The notes: generated by a model from the sequence alone, not told the origin. DNA of 64,000 nt from Micromonospora chokoriensis (GCF_000718555.1 NZ_JOAN01000022.1:1-64000); one strand, 5' to 3'; counted from the stretch's first letter, positions 26,408 through 34,706 are shown. Numbers and translations: made by a program.

Positions 26408-26468
26408 CCCGACGCGCGCGGTGGCTCCGCCGGGCGCTGCCGGCGGTCCCGCCGGCGCGGGCGGCGGG

Positions 26469-26546
26469 TGATCGACTCGGCTTCCTGGAAACCGCGCGGT
26501 CCCGGCCTCTCGGACACGGCGACTTCCTGAAAACCGAGTCGATCAG
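26469..26546. repeat. Dispersed-type palindrome family C
   Basis: The 75-nt GATC-to-GATC element spans 26470-26544. The left arm is GATCGACTCGGCTTCCTGG and the right arm ends AAAACCGAGTCGATC. An 11-bp perfect outer stem is followed by imperfect pairing. Architecture and length match families A and B. It lies between convergent genes ending at 26407 and 26556, so it could also act in termination. It is the only copy in the window. Confidence 0.7.
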
Positions 26547-26555
26547 CCGCCGGTC

Positions 26556-27830
26556 TTAGGCCGGGACGAGCACCGCCTCGCGCATCAGTCGGCGGGTCAG
26601 GGTGACCCGGTCGGCGTCGTCGGGAAGCCCGGGCAGGTCACCGACGCGGGTGACCGTGCCGCTGAGCAGGGCACGGGCGGCCGGCTCGCAGCTCACCGGC
26701 AGGGTGATGGTGCGGTCGAACAGCCGCACCGCCACCGTGTCCGCGTCCTGCGCCACCAACTGCCAGCGCAGACCGGGTCGCAGGGTGACCCGGGAGTCGG
26801 CGCTCAGGGTGGCCAGCGCATCGGCCTGGGCCAGTGGTCGGATCGGCGCCGGGCGGGCGGCCGGCCAGGCGCGCTGCCGCAGCCGCGCGGCGACCGCCCC
26901 CGGGTCGGCGCGCAGCAGCCAGTCCCGCAACGCCTCCACGGTCTCGGTCAGCTCCGGTTCGATGGCGTCCGGGTCGGCGACGTCGGTGCCGAACGGCAGG
27001 CTGGCCCGCAGCCGCTGGTCCTCGGCGGCCAGCGTGAGTAACTCCTCGACCAGGGCGTACCGGGTGAGCGCGCGGATGCCCACGGTCAGGTGCAGCGAGC
27101 TGGCGTCCTGCGCCTGCGCGCTGTGCAGCCAGCCTCGGGGCAGGTAGAGGGCGTCGCCGGGGGCGAGCACCACGTCCAGCGCGGCCGGGCCCTGCGCGGT
27201 GGCCCCGACCTCGTCGGCGCGTCCGCCCCACGGTTGCTTCTCCAGCGGGTCGGGCAGCACCGGCGGGTGGATCCGCCAGTGTTTGCGGCCGTCGACCTGG
27301 AGCACGAACACGTCGTGGGTGTCGTAGTGGGTGGCGAAGCCCTGGCTGCCGGCCGGGGTGAGGTAGGCGTTGATCTGCAGTGGCTGGTTGAGCGCGAGGC
27401 CCAGGTCGCGGGCGAAGTCGACAAGCGGTGGCCAGATCCGGTGCAGACCCTGCAACACAAGCGTGGCGCCGGCGGCGTACTGCTCCAGGACCCGCTCGTC
27501 GAGCACCTGGTCGCCGATCTCGGCGCCCGCGCCGCCGCCGCCGGTCCAGCGCGCCGCCGCGACCAACTGGCCGTCCTTGGCGACGCGCAGAAAGGGGGTA
27601 CGCAGACCGCGCCGGCTCAGCAGCTCGTCGGCGTCGGCGGGGCTGAGCAAATCGGTGAAGCCGGCCGGGTCGGGCAGTTCGGCGGCGCGGGACAGCAGCG
27701 GCGTGTGGCCCCAGTGCGCGGCGGCGAACTTGGCCGGTTCGACCGAGACGCAGCGAGCCAGCGCCGCGATGGCCGCTGCGGACGGAACCGCCGGGCGGTG
27801 GTGGCCGCCCGGCGGGTCGAGGTACGTCAT
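26556..27830 (-). CDS. JmjC/cupin-family Fe(II)/2-oxoglutarate oxygenase
   Basis: A 424-residue protein of the RoxA/YcfD-MINA53-NO66 class of protein hydroxylases. The iron ligands are His168 and Asp170 (ATHYDTHDVFVLQ) and His236 (LPRGWLHSAQ). The QINAYLTP strand and GRKHWRI segment are typical. The C-terminal 165 residues fit the dimerisation and winged-helix parts of that class. Known relatives hydroxylate Arg or His in ribosomal proteins. Here the gene begins 10 nt after the stop of a gene for a tandem-repeat protein, a likely dedicated substrate. The ATG at 27830 is weakly preceded by a ribosome site, consistent with coupling. Confidence 0.88.
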   Translation of the reverse strand: MTYLDPPGGHHRPAVPSAAAIAALARCVSVEPAKFAAAHWGHTPLLSRAAELPDPAGFTDLLSPADADELLSRRGLRTPFLRVAKDGQLVAAARWTGGGGAGAEIGDQVLDERVLEQYAAGATLVLQGLHRIWPPLVDFARDLGLALNQPLQINAYLTPAGSQGFATHYDTHDVFVLQVDGRKHWRIHPPVLPDPLEKQPWGGRADEVGATAQGPAALDVVLAPGDALYLPRGWLHSAQAQDASSLHLTVGIRALTRYALVEELLTLAAEDQRLRASLPFGTDVADPDAIEPELTETVEALRDWLLRADPGAVAARLRQRAWPAARPAPIRPLAQADALATLSADSRVTLRPGLRWQLVAQDADTVAVRLFDRTITLPVSCEPAARALLSGTVTRVGDLPGLPDDADRVTLTRRLMREAVLVPA

Positions 27831-27840
27831 GGCGTGCCCG

Positions 27841-28146
27841 CTACCGGGCGCTGCCGTCAGCGCCACCGTCCTGCTGTCCCGGGGTGGCACCACCGTCGGC
27901 GGGGCCTTCGGCGCTGCCGTCAGCGCCACCGTCGTGCTGACCCGGGGTGGCACCGCCATCGGCGGGGCCTTCCGCGCTGCCGTCAGCGCCACCGTCGTGC
28001 TGACCCGGGGTGGCACCACCGTCGGCGGGACCCTCCGCGCCGCCATCGGCGCCACCGTCATGCTGACCGGGGGTCGCGCCACCGTCGGCCGGGCCCTCCG
28101 CGCCGCCGCCGCCGGTGGTCTGCATGTCGTCATCGTTGAGTGCCAT
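27841..28146 (-). CDS. Tandem-repeat protein, probable substrate of the JmjC oxygenase
   Basis: A 101-residue protein with a 15-residue leader (MALNDDDMQTTGGGG), four 21-residue repeats and a final Ala-Arg. Each repeat reads AEGPADGGATPGQ followed by HDGGADGS or HDGGADGG; the last unit has Gln in place of His. It is Gly/Asp-rich with no Cys, no hydrophobic segment and no signal peptide. The ATG at 28146 has GGGAG seven bases upstream. It is placed like a RiPP-type or other modified precursor before its tailoring enzyme. The function is unknown; the repeat may chelate metal or be a structural stress protein. Confidence 0.75.
   Translation of the reverse strand: MALNDDDMQTTGGGGAEGPADGGATPGQHDGGADGGAEGPADGGATPGQHDGGADGSAEGPADGGATPGQHDGGADGSAEGPADGGATPGQQDGGADGSAR
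27850..28101 (-). repeat. Four 63-bp in-frame tandem repeats
   Basis: Four near-identical 63-bp units encode the 21-residue repeats of the small protein. Differences are few and mostly silent or Gly/Ser. The exact multiple of three and the intact frame show selection on the protein. They are not CRISPR repeats, as there are no spacers. Confidence 0.9.
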
Positions 28147-28204
28147 CGGTACTCCCTCGGGTGTGCCGCCCCGCCGTACGCCGGGGTCCGTCGTGCTGCG
28201 GGTG

Positions 28205-28230
28205 GTACCCCACGCGCGATCTTCTCTAAC
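28205..28230 (-). promoter_or_regulatory. SigB/SigF-type promoter of the repeat-protein/JmjC operon
   Basis: On the minus strand GTTA, a 16-nt spacer and GGGTAC. The -10 lies 59 nt upstream of the repeat-protein ATG. Confidence 0.6.
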
Positions 28231-28289
28231 CCTCACCGTAGACGCCGAACCGGGGCGACACGGGCGGTTCTCGGGCAGCCCGGACGGCG

Positions 28290-28320
28290 GAGCCCGCCCG
28301 ACGCGTCGTCGGGCGGGCTC
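28290..28320 (-). terminator. Hairpin after the DUF2267 gene
   Basis: A perfect 14-bp stem, GAGCCCGCCCGACG and its complement, has a CGT loop. It lies 16 nt beyond the stop of the DUF2267 gene and upstream of the JmjC operon promoter. Confidence 0.8.
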
Positions 28321-28335
28321 ACGGCTCTCAGGCCG

Positions 28336-28764
28336 TCACGGCATCATCACCGCGAGGTCCTCGGGCATGGTGTCCTTCACGTCCTGCCACTCACCCTGGG
28401 TGACGTGTCGGCGCAGCGTGTCCAGCACCACCTGCGTCACCCGCTCCGGGCCGCCCTTCGCGTCGTACGGAAAGCCCTGCCGGACCTCGTAGAGGAAGTC
28501 GTCGCGGTTGAGCTTGATCGGCACGTCGGACGGCACCCAGCCGTCGAAGTAGATCCCCCGCACCAGCACCGGCAACTGCTGGGCGAACTCCACACTCTCG
28601 TCCACCGGCAGCCGGTCGCGCAGCAGGTGCAGCACCGTGCGCAGGGCCGCGTACGACTGGTTGCGTCGGTCCTGCGGCCAGCCGTAGGCATTCTCGATGT
28701 CCTTGAGAATGAGGTTCGTCTTGTCCAGCGAGGACTCGAACGCTGAAATCATCGCGTCAGCCAT
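28336..28764 (-). CDS. DUF2267 family protein
   Basis: A 142-residue protein with the DUF2267 pattern: helices DRRNQSYAALRTVLHLLRDRLPVDESVEFAQQLPVLVRG in type, then the FDGWVPSDVPIKLNRDDFL turn and a second helical repeat. No biochemical activity is established; the family is common among stress-induced actinobacterial genes. The ATG at 28764 has GGAGGTC upstream. A second, diverged DUF2267 gene lies at 60447-60833. Confidence 0.88.
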   Translation of the reverse strand: MADAMISAFESSLDKTNLILKDIENAYGWPQDRRNQSYAALRTVLHLLRDRLPVDESVEFAQQLPVLVRGIYFDGWVPSDVPIKLNRDDFLYEVRQGFPYDAKGGPERVTQVVLDTLRRHVTQGEWQDVKDTMPEDLAVMMP

Positions 28765-29086
28765 CGGTCGACCTCCGTTCCGGGTTGTCCCACCGTCGCT
28801 CTTCGGCGCGGCGGGGAGGTCCCGCCGGGCCACGACGGGCCCGTACCGGACTGCCCTGCGGGGCACGCCGGGCGTTGTCGGCGGTGCCGACCACGTGCAG
28901 GACGGCACCACGCCGTCGATCCGTCACCACTCGAGCCGTCATCCCCGTCACCTCCGTGTCTTCTCCGGCGTCGGCCGTCCACGGGCGGCCGAACCCACCG
29001 CGTCCACCTTCCCCGCGGGTCGGGTGAGGCGGCACCACCCCGATCGGGTGAGCCGGACGCTCAACGGCCCTGGCCATAATGCGTGG
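28765..29086. other. Gene-free spacer between divergent genes
   Basis: 322 nt between the DUF2267 gene (minus) and the gene at 29087 (plus). Apart from the -10 at its right end I see no long palindrome, SigB/F-type promoter or coding frame. Confidence 0.6.
29075..29080 (+). promoter_or_regulatory. -10 element of a probable leaderless transcript
   Basis: CATAAT lies 6 nt before the ATG at 29087, with no ribosome site between them. Confidence 0.5.
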
Positions 29087-29566
29087 ATGTTCTATCGGGA
29101 CCTCACCGTGTACGGGTACCGCGACGACGACGAGTTCACGGACCGGGAGTCGGGCCTGCGCAGCATCAGCTTCCGTCCCGGGTACGCGCGGCTGAATGTC
29201 GGGTGGCTGGAGGCCGGCAGGCCGTACCGGACAGGGCCGGTCGCGGCGGCCTTCGTCAAGAAGCTGAGCGATGTTCAGGCCGTGCAGTGGATGAACGTCT
29301 GTCGGGGGATGCACCAGTGCGATCTGTGTCCGCCCGACGAGATCCACGAAGGGAACCGGGAAATCCGCATCCCGGGGGCACCGGGCGTCGCCTACGCCGC
29401 ACCGTCTCTGATCAGCCACTACGTCACCGCGCACCACTATCAGCCACCTGCGGTCTTCGTCGACGCTGTCCTGGCCGTGGACCTCGACGCGTGGGCAGCC
29501 GCCCGCTGGCCCGACGTCCCCTTCCCCTGGATCCCCGACGACGCGGAGCGTCTGGAGATCGAGTAA
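29087..29566 (+). CDS. Conserved hypothetical protein with a Cys motif
   Basis: A 159-residue protein I cannot name. It begins MFYRDLTVYGYRDDDEF, has strands around GLRSISFRPGYARLNVGWL, and a CRGMHQCDLCP element near residue 80 that could bind zinc or form a disulfide. The C-terminus ends DVPFPWIPDDAERLEIE. The ATG fits a leaderless start. GC content is slightly lower than its neighbours in the first 200 nt, but not enough to claim transfer. Confidence 0.7.
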   Translation: MFYRDLTVYGYRDDDEFTDRESGLRSISFRPGYARLNVGWLEAGRPYRTGPVAAAFVKKLSDVQAVQWMNVCRGMHQCDLCPPDEIHEGNREIRIPGAPGVAYAAPSLISHYVTAHHYQPPAVFVDAVLAVDLDAWAAARWPDVPFPWIPDDAERLEIE

Positions 29567-29588
29567 CGGTCGGTGCCCCGCCTGACGA

Positions 29589-30461
29589 TCAGTCGGCTCC
29601 GAGGAGCCCGGCCAGGGTCGTGGCGTTGGTCTGTGCGTAGTCGCGGTAGCAGTTGTTCATCAAAACGTGGGTCTGCCCGGCCTCGTCGGCCAGCTCGCGC
29701 AGCTTCGGCGCCCAGTCGGCCAACTCCCGCTTGGAGTAGTGGTAGCCGAACTTCTCGTGGATGTCCTTGCTGGTCCACTTGTCGCTGTGCCCGTGAAAGC
29801 GCACGACCGCGAGGTCCGCCGTGGCGGCCAGCACCGGGGGCAGCGACGAGCGGTGGCCCTGCGGCATGTCCACGCAGACGTACGGCAGGCTGTGCTCGCG
29901 CAGGAAGGCAAGGGTCTCGTCGGCGTTGTCGCCGTCGAACCAGGAGGCGTGCCGGAACTCGTACACCGGGCGCAGTGGCGCGCAGCGCTTCGCCACCTCC
30001 AGCAGGTACTGCTTGTTGGCCCGCTTGATGGTGAACCAGGGCGGGAACTGGAACAGCAGCGCGCCAAGCTTGCCCGCCTCGACCAGCGGGTCCAGCGCGG
30101 ACAGGAAGCGCGTCCACACCTCCTCGTACGACTGCGCGGGCAGGTCGTTGGGGTAGACGTTCTTCTTGTCGGTCTCCAGGCGCAGGTCCTTGTAGAGGGC
30201 ACTGACCCGGGTGGGGTGCCCGGTCAGCAGGCTGAACGCCTTGATGTTGAAGGTGAAGCCGGCCGGCGTGCGTTCGGCCCACAGCCGCGCGGTCGCCTCG
30301 GCGGGCGGCGAGTAGTAGGTGGCGTCCACTTCGACAAGCGGGAACTGCCGGGCGTAGTAGGCCAACCGCTTCTCCGGGGTGTCCGCGGTCTGCGGGTACC
30401 ACCCCGAGTCCAGTAGCGTGCGGTCGGTCCAGGACGCGGTGCCCACGAGGATGTCACCCAT
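29589..30461 (-). CDS. DUF72 (YecE-like) family protein
   Basis: A 290-residue TIM-barrel-like protein of the DUF72/YecE family, of unknown activity. The signature strands are ILVGTASWTDRTLL at the start, then VEVDATYYSPP and FNIKAFSLLTGHP, GALLFQFPPWF, YEFRHASWF and RFHGHSDKWT. Length is typical. No Shine-Dalgarno sequence is obvious before the ATG. It is followed by a 22-nt gap to the convergent gene at 29566. Confidence 0.9.
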   Translation of the reverse strand: MGDILVGTASWTDRTLLDSGWYPQTADTPEKRLAYYARQFPLVEVDATYYSPPAEATARLWAERTPAGFTFNIKAFSLLTGHPTRVSALYKDLRLETDKKNVYPNDLPAQSYEEVWTRFLSALDPLVEAGKLGALLFQFPPWFTIKRANKQYLLEVAKRCAPLRPVYEFRHASWFDGDNADETLAFLREHSLPYVCVDMPQGHRSSLPPVLAATADLAVVRFHGHSDKWTSKDIHEKFGYHYSKRELADWAPKLRELADEAGQTHVLMNNCYRDYAQTNATTLAGLLGAD

Positions 30462-30509
30462 TGTGGAAGTCCATCGCGTCGCGGACCGACCGGCAACCGC
30501 TGGCGTCGC

Positions 30510-30908
30510 TCAGGCCGCCCGCCGCTCGCGGGTCTGCTTGCACGTCACACACGTGGTGGCGGACGGGAAGATCTCCAACCGCTCCACCGGGATCGCCGCC
30601 GAGCAACCCTCGCACCAGCCGTAGGTGCCCTCCTCGAGCCGGCCGAGGGCGTGCTCGTACTGGGCACGGCGGTCGAGGATGGTGCGCAGCAGCGACTGGG
30701 CGGTGTCCCGCTCAGCGGTCTTGGTGCCGCTGTCGGCCTGGTCGTCTCCGGCGGTGTCGCCGACCTCCACCAGGCGCAGCACCTGGCTCTGGAGCACGGC
30801 CTGGTCGTACTCCCCGGTCAGCTCGTCGTAGCGCGCCTGGAGGGACTGCCGGATCTGATCGATCTCCGCCTGGGACCGGGTCGTACCGACCGTGTCGTGG
30901 ACGAGCAT
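30510..30908 (-). CDS. TraR/DksA family zinc-finger protein
   Basis: A 132-residue protein with an N-terminal coiled-coil hairpin (about 15-95) and a C4 zinc finger (Cys99, Cys102, Cys120, Cys123: WCEGC ... TCVTC). DksA-like proteins enter the RNA polymerase secondary channel and alter initiation with ppGpp. Actinobacterial versions such as this are often stress-induced. A SigB/F-type promoter lies 119 nt upstream. The ATG has GGCAGG nearby. Confidence 0.88.
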   Translation of the reverse strand: MLVHDTVGTTRSQAEIDQIRQSLQARYDELTGEYDQAVLQSQVLRLVEVGDTAGDDQADSGTKTAERDTAQSLLRTILDRRAQYEHALGRLEEGTYGWCEGCSAAIPVERLEIFPSATTCVTCKQTRERRAA

Positions 30909-31026
30909 CGCTGCCTGCCTTTCCTGGGCCTGTGGCTCACGGTGTACCGGGTGCCGGCGGCGCGGAGCCCCGGTCACGGTCGCGTTCGGTGCGCGGGCGA
31001 TCACCCGTGCTCTGTGAGCCGGGCGA

Positions 31027-31052
31027 GTACCCGCCGGATCAGCCACGCAAAC
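31027..31052 (-). promoter_or_regulatory. SigB/SigF-type promoter of the DksA-like gene
   Basis: On the minus strand GTTT, a 16-nt spacer and GGGTAC: a perfect match to the consensus. A small stem (31054-31059 with 31069-31074) just upstream probably ends the preceding gene. Confidence 0.65.
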
Positions 31053-31072
31053 CGACAAGTTTTCGGCTCTTG

Positions 31073-31735
31073 TCAGCCGTTCCCGCCGGGCTCCACCAGC
31101 GCCGGTCGGCGGGGGTCGTCGACGCGTACGACCACGTCGGCGAAGCTCGCCGGGACGACCTCCTCGGCGTACCTGTCGAAGGCCGGCAGCGCCCATTCCT
31201 GGGCCGGTCCGGTACGCCGACGCAGCGCCGCCGGGGACAGCTCCAGGTGAACGGTGACGTCGAAGGGCAGAGCACCGCCGAGCAGCAGCGAGCCGCTGAC
31301 CAGGACGACGCCGCCGGGTGCCAGGTCGACGTAGCGGGCACGGCTGGCCCGGTCGGCGTCGGCGTCCCAGAGCGACGGGAGGAGCCGGCCGGTGCCACCG
31401 GGGCCGGCCGGGTCGAGCACCTCCCGGCGCAGCCCGACCTCGTCGACCCACGCCTCGTAGAAGGAGTCCGGGTTGGTACGGCCGAGCTCGAAGCGCAGCG
31501 ACGCGGGGCGGAGGAAGTCGGTGGCGCGTACGTGCAGCACCGGACGGCCCTGGGCGCGCAGCGGGTCGACGAGCGCCGCGGCCAGCTCGTCGGCGCCGGC
31601 GGCGGGAGCGCCGTCCACGGCCACCCGCAGCCGCGCGGGCCCAGCGGTGGTGGTCGCGGCGCGGGTCGCCGCGTCGACCAGCCGGCTGGTCAGCTCGGTG
31701 ACGAGCAGGTCGGGCGAGATGGGACGGATGCGCAC
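31073..31735 (-). CDS. Uridine kinase-like protein with a degenerate P-loop
   Basis: A 220-residue protein of the uridine kinase/P-loop fold: RVAVDGAPAAGADELAAAL at residues 37-55, later FDVTVHLELSPAALRRRT and a DRYAEEVVP helix. The Walker A position reads GAPAAGAD where relatives have GxxxxGKT or GKS, so the phosphate-binding lysine is missing. It is probably not an active kinase, or it binds nucleotide differently. The start is a GTG. It lies between the DksA-like and winged-helix genes. Confidence 0.78.
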   Translation of the reverse strand: MRIRPISPDLLVTELTSRLVDAATRAATTTAGPARLRVAVDGAPAAGADELAAALVDPLRAQGRPVLHVRATDFLRPASLRFELGRTNPDSFYEAWVDEVGLRREVLDPAGPGGTGRLLPSLWDADADRASRARYVDLAPGGVVLVSGSLLLGGALPFDVTVHLELSPAALRRRTGPAQEWALPAFDRYAEEVVPASFADVVVRVDDPRRPALVEPGGNG

Positions 31736-31776
31736 CGGACCATCCTGCCCCGCGTCGGGCGCGTCGGCGACGCCGG

Positions 31777-32382
31777 TCAGCTGGTGCGGTCGATGGTGAC
31801 CCGGGCGTCGTCGGCCAGCCGGTAGCCCACGCCGTAGACGGTGGTGACCAGCGGGACGTCCACGCCGACCTTGCCGCGCAGCCGACGCACGTGCACGTCG
31901 ACGGTGCGTACGCCGGCGTGCTCGTAGCCCCAGACGGCGTTGAGCAGTTGCAGCCGGGTGAACACCCGGCGCGGGTGGGCGACCAGGTGCAGCAGCAGGT
32001 CGAACTCCAGCCGGGTCAGCGGCAATGGCTCCTCGTCGCGCAGCACCGAACGCGACGAGGCGAGAATGTGCAGGGCGGGAATGGTCGGGCTGATCGGGCG
32101 GGCCGGCGACCGGCTGGCGGGTGCCTGGTCGGGGCGGCGTTCGGCCGGAAGCGCACCGATGATCACGCCTTCGCCCCGCTCCAGCATCTCGCGGGCGGCC
32201 TCCAGCAGCCGACGTGCCGCCGGGGTCAGCGACTCCTCACAGGCCAGCGGGATGGACAGCGTCACGGTGAGCACAGGCGCGGCGGTGTTCGCCGGGCGAC
32301 GCTGGCCACCGGGAGGTCGGCCGGGCACCGCGGGTTGGGACGTATGCCATCCGGCGCGCGACGAGGCGGGGCTGACCGACAT
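31777..32382 (-). CDS. Receiver-less winged-helix regulator (OmpR/PhoB type), copy 1
   Basis: A 201-residue protein. The C-terminal 100 residues are a complete Trans_reg_C winged helix ([44 protein letters not shown]). The N-terminal half is not a receiver domain: no phosphorylatable Asp pocket is seen, only a short strand region ([12 protein letters not shown]) and a linker. The ATG at 32382 has AAGGAGG five bases upstream. It is a paralogue of the next gene upstream; control must be by abundance or an unknown signal. Confidence 0.87.
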   Translation of the reverse strand: MSVSPASSRAGWHTSQPAVPGRPPGGQRRPANTAAPVLTVTLSIPLACEESLTPAARRLLEAAREMLERGEGVIIGALPAERRPDQAPASRSPARPISPTIPALHILASSRSVLRDEEPLPLTRLEFDLLLHLVAHPRRVFTRLQLLNAVWGYEHAGVRTVDVHVRRLRGKVGVDVPLVTTVYGVGYRLADDARVTIDRTS

Positions 32383-32630
32383 GGTCCTCCTTGGGCTGGT
32401 CCGGGTATCTCCCCACGGCCCGGGACGCCGCTTCATCGATGCTTCCCGGCGCCTGGGCGAGGGTCAAGAGGCGGCTGCGTTGCATGACTGTGACAATTGA
32501 CGAACGCATCGGAGCCAGACGCTCGCTCTGCGTACGAGGCCTGATGATTACAGCAGAGTCGTCGAGATGCCCCGATACGGGGGTCCCCGACCGGTTCACC
32601 AGGCCGATCACCGCACCGCCGGACCAGGGC

Positions 32631-33179
32631 TCAGCTGCTGTGATCCACGCTGATCGGGGCCTCGTCGGCCAGCCGGTAACCGACCCCGTAGACGGTGGTG
32701 ACCACCTCCGAACCCGCCAACTTGGCGCGCAGCCGGCGAACGTGCACGTCCACGGTCCGGGCCACCGCGTGCTCGTAGCCCCAGACGCTGGAGAGCAGTT
32801 GCAGACGCGTGAAGACCCGGCGGGGCCGCTCGGCCAGGAACAGCAGCAGCTCGTACTCGATGCGGGTCAGCGCAATGACCCGGTCGCCCTGGCGGACCAC
32901 CCGCGAGCCGGCCAGGATGCGAACGTGGTCCGCCTCGGCGGACGGTTCGGCGGCGGGGCGTGGGGCCGGTCGCGGCCCCGACGCGCCGTCCTCCACGGCG
33001 CGCAGTTGACCCTCACCCGATTCGGCCAACTCGCCGAGCAGCTGCACCAGCCGGGCCAGCCGGGGGCTCAGCGGGCCCGGGGCGAGGTCGAGGGTGATGG
33101 TCAGGGTCGGGCCGGTGCGCGGACGGGGGGCCGGGCGCATTCCCGGGTGGCGGCGCGTGGGGATGGCGACGACGGACAT
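32631..33179 (-). CDS. Receiver-less winged-helix regulator (OmpR/PhoB type), copy 2
   Basis: A 182-residue paralogue of the gene at 31777. It has the same layout: an N-terminal strand ([13 protein letters not shown]), a short linker, and a C-terminal winged helix with [16 protein letters not shown] and [13 protein letters not shown]. There is no receiver. The ATG has CAGGAGG at ideal spacing, and the start context (GGAGGNNCCATGTCSGTC in pattern) is shared with copy 1. Upstream lie rhodanese and cysteine dioxygenase genes, which hints at sulfur-related control. Confidence 0.87.
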   Translation of the reverse strand: MSVVAIPTRRHPGMRPAPRPRTGPTLTITLDLAPGPLSPRLARLVQLLGELAESGEGQLRAVEDGASGPRPAPRPAAEPSAEADHVRILAGSRVVRQGDRVIALTRIEYELLLFLAERPRRVFTRLQLLSSVWGYEHAVARTVDVHVRRLRAKLAGSEVVTTVYGVGYRLADEAPISVDHSS

Positions 33180-33229
33180 GGTGCCTCCTGAGTGGCGGTA
33201 CGCCCGCCAGGCCGGGTGTGGCGTGACGG

Positions 33230-33718
33230 TCAGTGGCGCGTCCAGCCGGCGTTGACCGGGGACGCGAGGGGAGAGCAATGGTGCAGGGGGGTCGGGCCGA
33301 GGGCTGGTAGGCCGGCGATCCGCCAGGCCGCGAACCCACCGACCACATCGGTGGCCCGGTGTAGGCCGACGTCCTGCAACGCGGCGGCGGCCAGCGACGA
33401 GGTGTAGCCCTCCTGGCAGAGGATCACCACCGGCACGTCGTAGTCGACGGCCTGCGGCAGCCGGGCCGGGCAGCGCGGGTCGAAACGCCACTCCAGCACG
33501 TTGCGCTCGACGATGAGCGAGCCCGGCACCACGCCGTGCGCGGCCCGCTGCGCGGCCGGCCTGATGTCGACAAGCAGCGCTCCGGTCCGGTACGCCAGGT
33601 GGGCCCGCTCCGGGTCCAGTCGGTGCAGCCGGGCCCGCGCGGCGGCCAGGATCTCGTCGATGCCCCGGGAGCCCGGCGGTGGCACGGGGGCGGGACAGTG
33701 CTCGGCGGTTATCTGCAT
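33230..33718 (-). CDS. Rhodanese-domain protein
   Basis: A 162-residue predicted sulfurtransferase. The rhodanese fold shows [33 protein letters not shown] and the active-site loop [12 protein letters not shown] with Cys101. The expected donor is thiosulfate or a persulfide. The ATG has GGAAGGA upstream. It is next to cysteine dioxygenase, giving a cysteine/sulfane-sulfur oxidation pair. Confidence 0.92.
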   Translation of the reverse strand: MQITAEHCPAPVPPPGSRGIDEILAAARARLHRLDPERAHLAYRTGALLVDIRPAAQRAAHGVVPGSLIVERNVLEWRFDPRCPARLPQAVDYDVPVVILCQEGYTSSLAAAALQDVGLHRATDVVGGFAAWRIAGLPALGPTPLHHCSPLASPVNAGWTRH

Positions 33719-33760
33719 TCTCGATTCCTTCCGGGTGACAGGGGATCTCGGTGCGCGCGG

Positions 33761-34216
33761 CTACCAGGACCGGCCGGCCTCGGCGACCTCGGCGACCCGC
33801 AGCCGCCCGTCCAGGAGGTGGTAGCGGGTCATCCGCAGCAGCGCCGGCCGGTAGACGTGCACGCTGACCGCCGGGTCGACGCCCCGGTTGGTCACCTGGT
33901 GCACGTGCCGGGGGCCGAAGCGGCGGCCTGCGCCAGCGGACAGCAGTCGAGGGCGTAGTCGGCCGGCGCTGACCGTCTCCTCGGTGAGCGCGCCGCTGAC
34001 CACCCGGAACGCTCCGGAGGAGCCGCCGTGATCGTGCAGGTCGGTGCCCTGCCCGGGCAGCCAGCTCAGCGCCCACACCTCGTGCTCGTCGTTGACGGCG
34101 AGGCGGGCGTACCAGCGCTCGGCGGGGTCGAAACGCAGCGCGACCGGCCAGTCGACCGGGTCGGCCCACCCGGCGGCAACGGTGAGCAGGTCGGGCTCCG
34201 GATGGTGGTGCGTCAT
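33761..34216 (-). CDS. Cysteine dioxygenase family protein
   Basis: A 151-residue cupin that oxidises cysteine, or a related thiol, to the sulfinate with Fe(II). The metal ligands are His61 and His63 ([13 protein letters not shown]) and His106 (RHVHQVTN). The second cupin motif is in place and the size matches bacterial CDOs. The ATG has GAGGAA upstream. It is probably the first gene of an operon with the rhodanese. Confidence 0.93.
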   Translation of the reverse strand: MTHHHPEPDLLTVAAGWADPVDWPVALRFDPAERWYARLAVNDEHEVWALSWLPGQGTDLHDHGGSSGAFRVVSGALTEETVSAGRLRPRLLSAGAGRRFGPRHVHQVTNRGVDPAVSVHVYRPALLRMTRYHLLDGRLRVAEVAEAGRSW

Positions 34217-34270
34217 GGCGGTTCCTCGCGGATCGTTCGGCGGGGTGCCTTCGTACTCTAGACGGTAAAG

Positions 34271-34278
34271 CCTATAGG
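34271..34278. promoter_or_regulatory. Palindromic, AT-rich operator candidate upstream of the CDO gene
   Basis: CCTATAGG at the centre of an unusually AT-rich stretch (about 34255-34290), flanked by AAAG and TTTAG. The position, 55-60 nt before the cysteine dioxygenase start, suits an operator for a sulfur-responsive regulator. The regulator is not identified. Confidence 0.4.
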
Positions 34279-34328
34279 TTTAGTAGGTAATTCCGCCTGT
34301 TGGGACGCAGGTCAGCCCCACGGGTGAA

Positions 34329-34706
34329 TCAGCGCAGCACCGGCGGGTCCGCCCGGTAGCCCGGCAGCGAGGGCCACCGCACGGTCAACACCACCGACGC
34401 GCGCTCGGCGAACCACGAATGGTCCACCCCACGAGCCCACACCACGTAGTCGCCCGGCGCGGCCAGCCGCACCGTCCGGTCCGGCAACTCCACCCGGAAA
34501 CACCCCTCGACGAGTACGAGCAGAGTGGTGCGCACCTCCCCGGTGGCCCACCGCGACCGGGCCTGCCCGGGCGGATGCACGCCCCACTTCACCTCGACGT
34601 CGGTGCTGTGCCGGATCTCCCCCGGCGGCGCGAAGTGCCCGAGCAGCCAACCGGCATTTGTGGCACCGTCGACACCCGCGTTGCCCACATAGACCGTCTC
34701 ACCCAT
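34329..34706 (-). CDS. Small cupin-fold protein
   Basis: A 125-residue protein with a single cupin-like barrel (VEVKWGVHPPGQ, TTLLVLVEGCFRVEL, AAPGDYVVWARGVDHSWFAE). His residues at the usual metal positions are only partly present, so metal binding is uncertain. The function is unknown. The ATG has GGGAGGG upstream. It ends close to the divergent CDO promoter. Confidence 0.78.
   Translation of the reverse strand: MGETVYVGNAGVDGATNAGWLLGHFAPPGEIRHSTDVEVKWGVHPPGQARSRWATGEVRTTLLVLVEGCFRVELPDRTVRLAAPGDYVVWARGVDHSWFAERASVVLTVRWPSLPGYRADPPVLR

Noticed and set aside
27850..28101. Possible CRISPR array
   Set aside because: The 63-bp units are contiguous with no spacers and encode an in-frame repeat protein.
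32408..32415. GGGTAT-like box on the plus strand as a SigB/F-type promoter
   Set aside because: No plus-strand gene lies downstream; the region is the upstream spacer of minus-strand genes.
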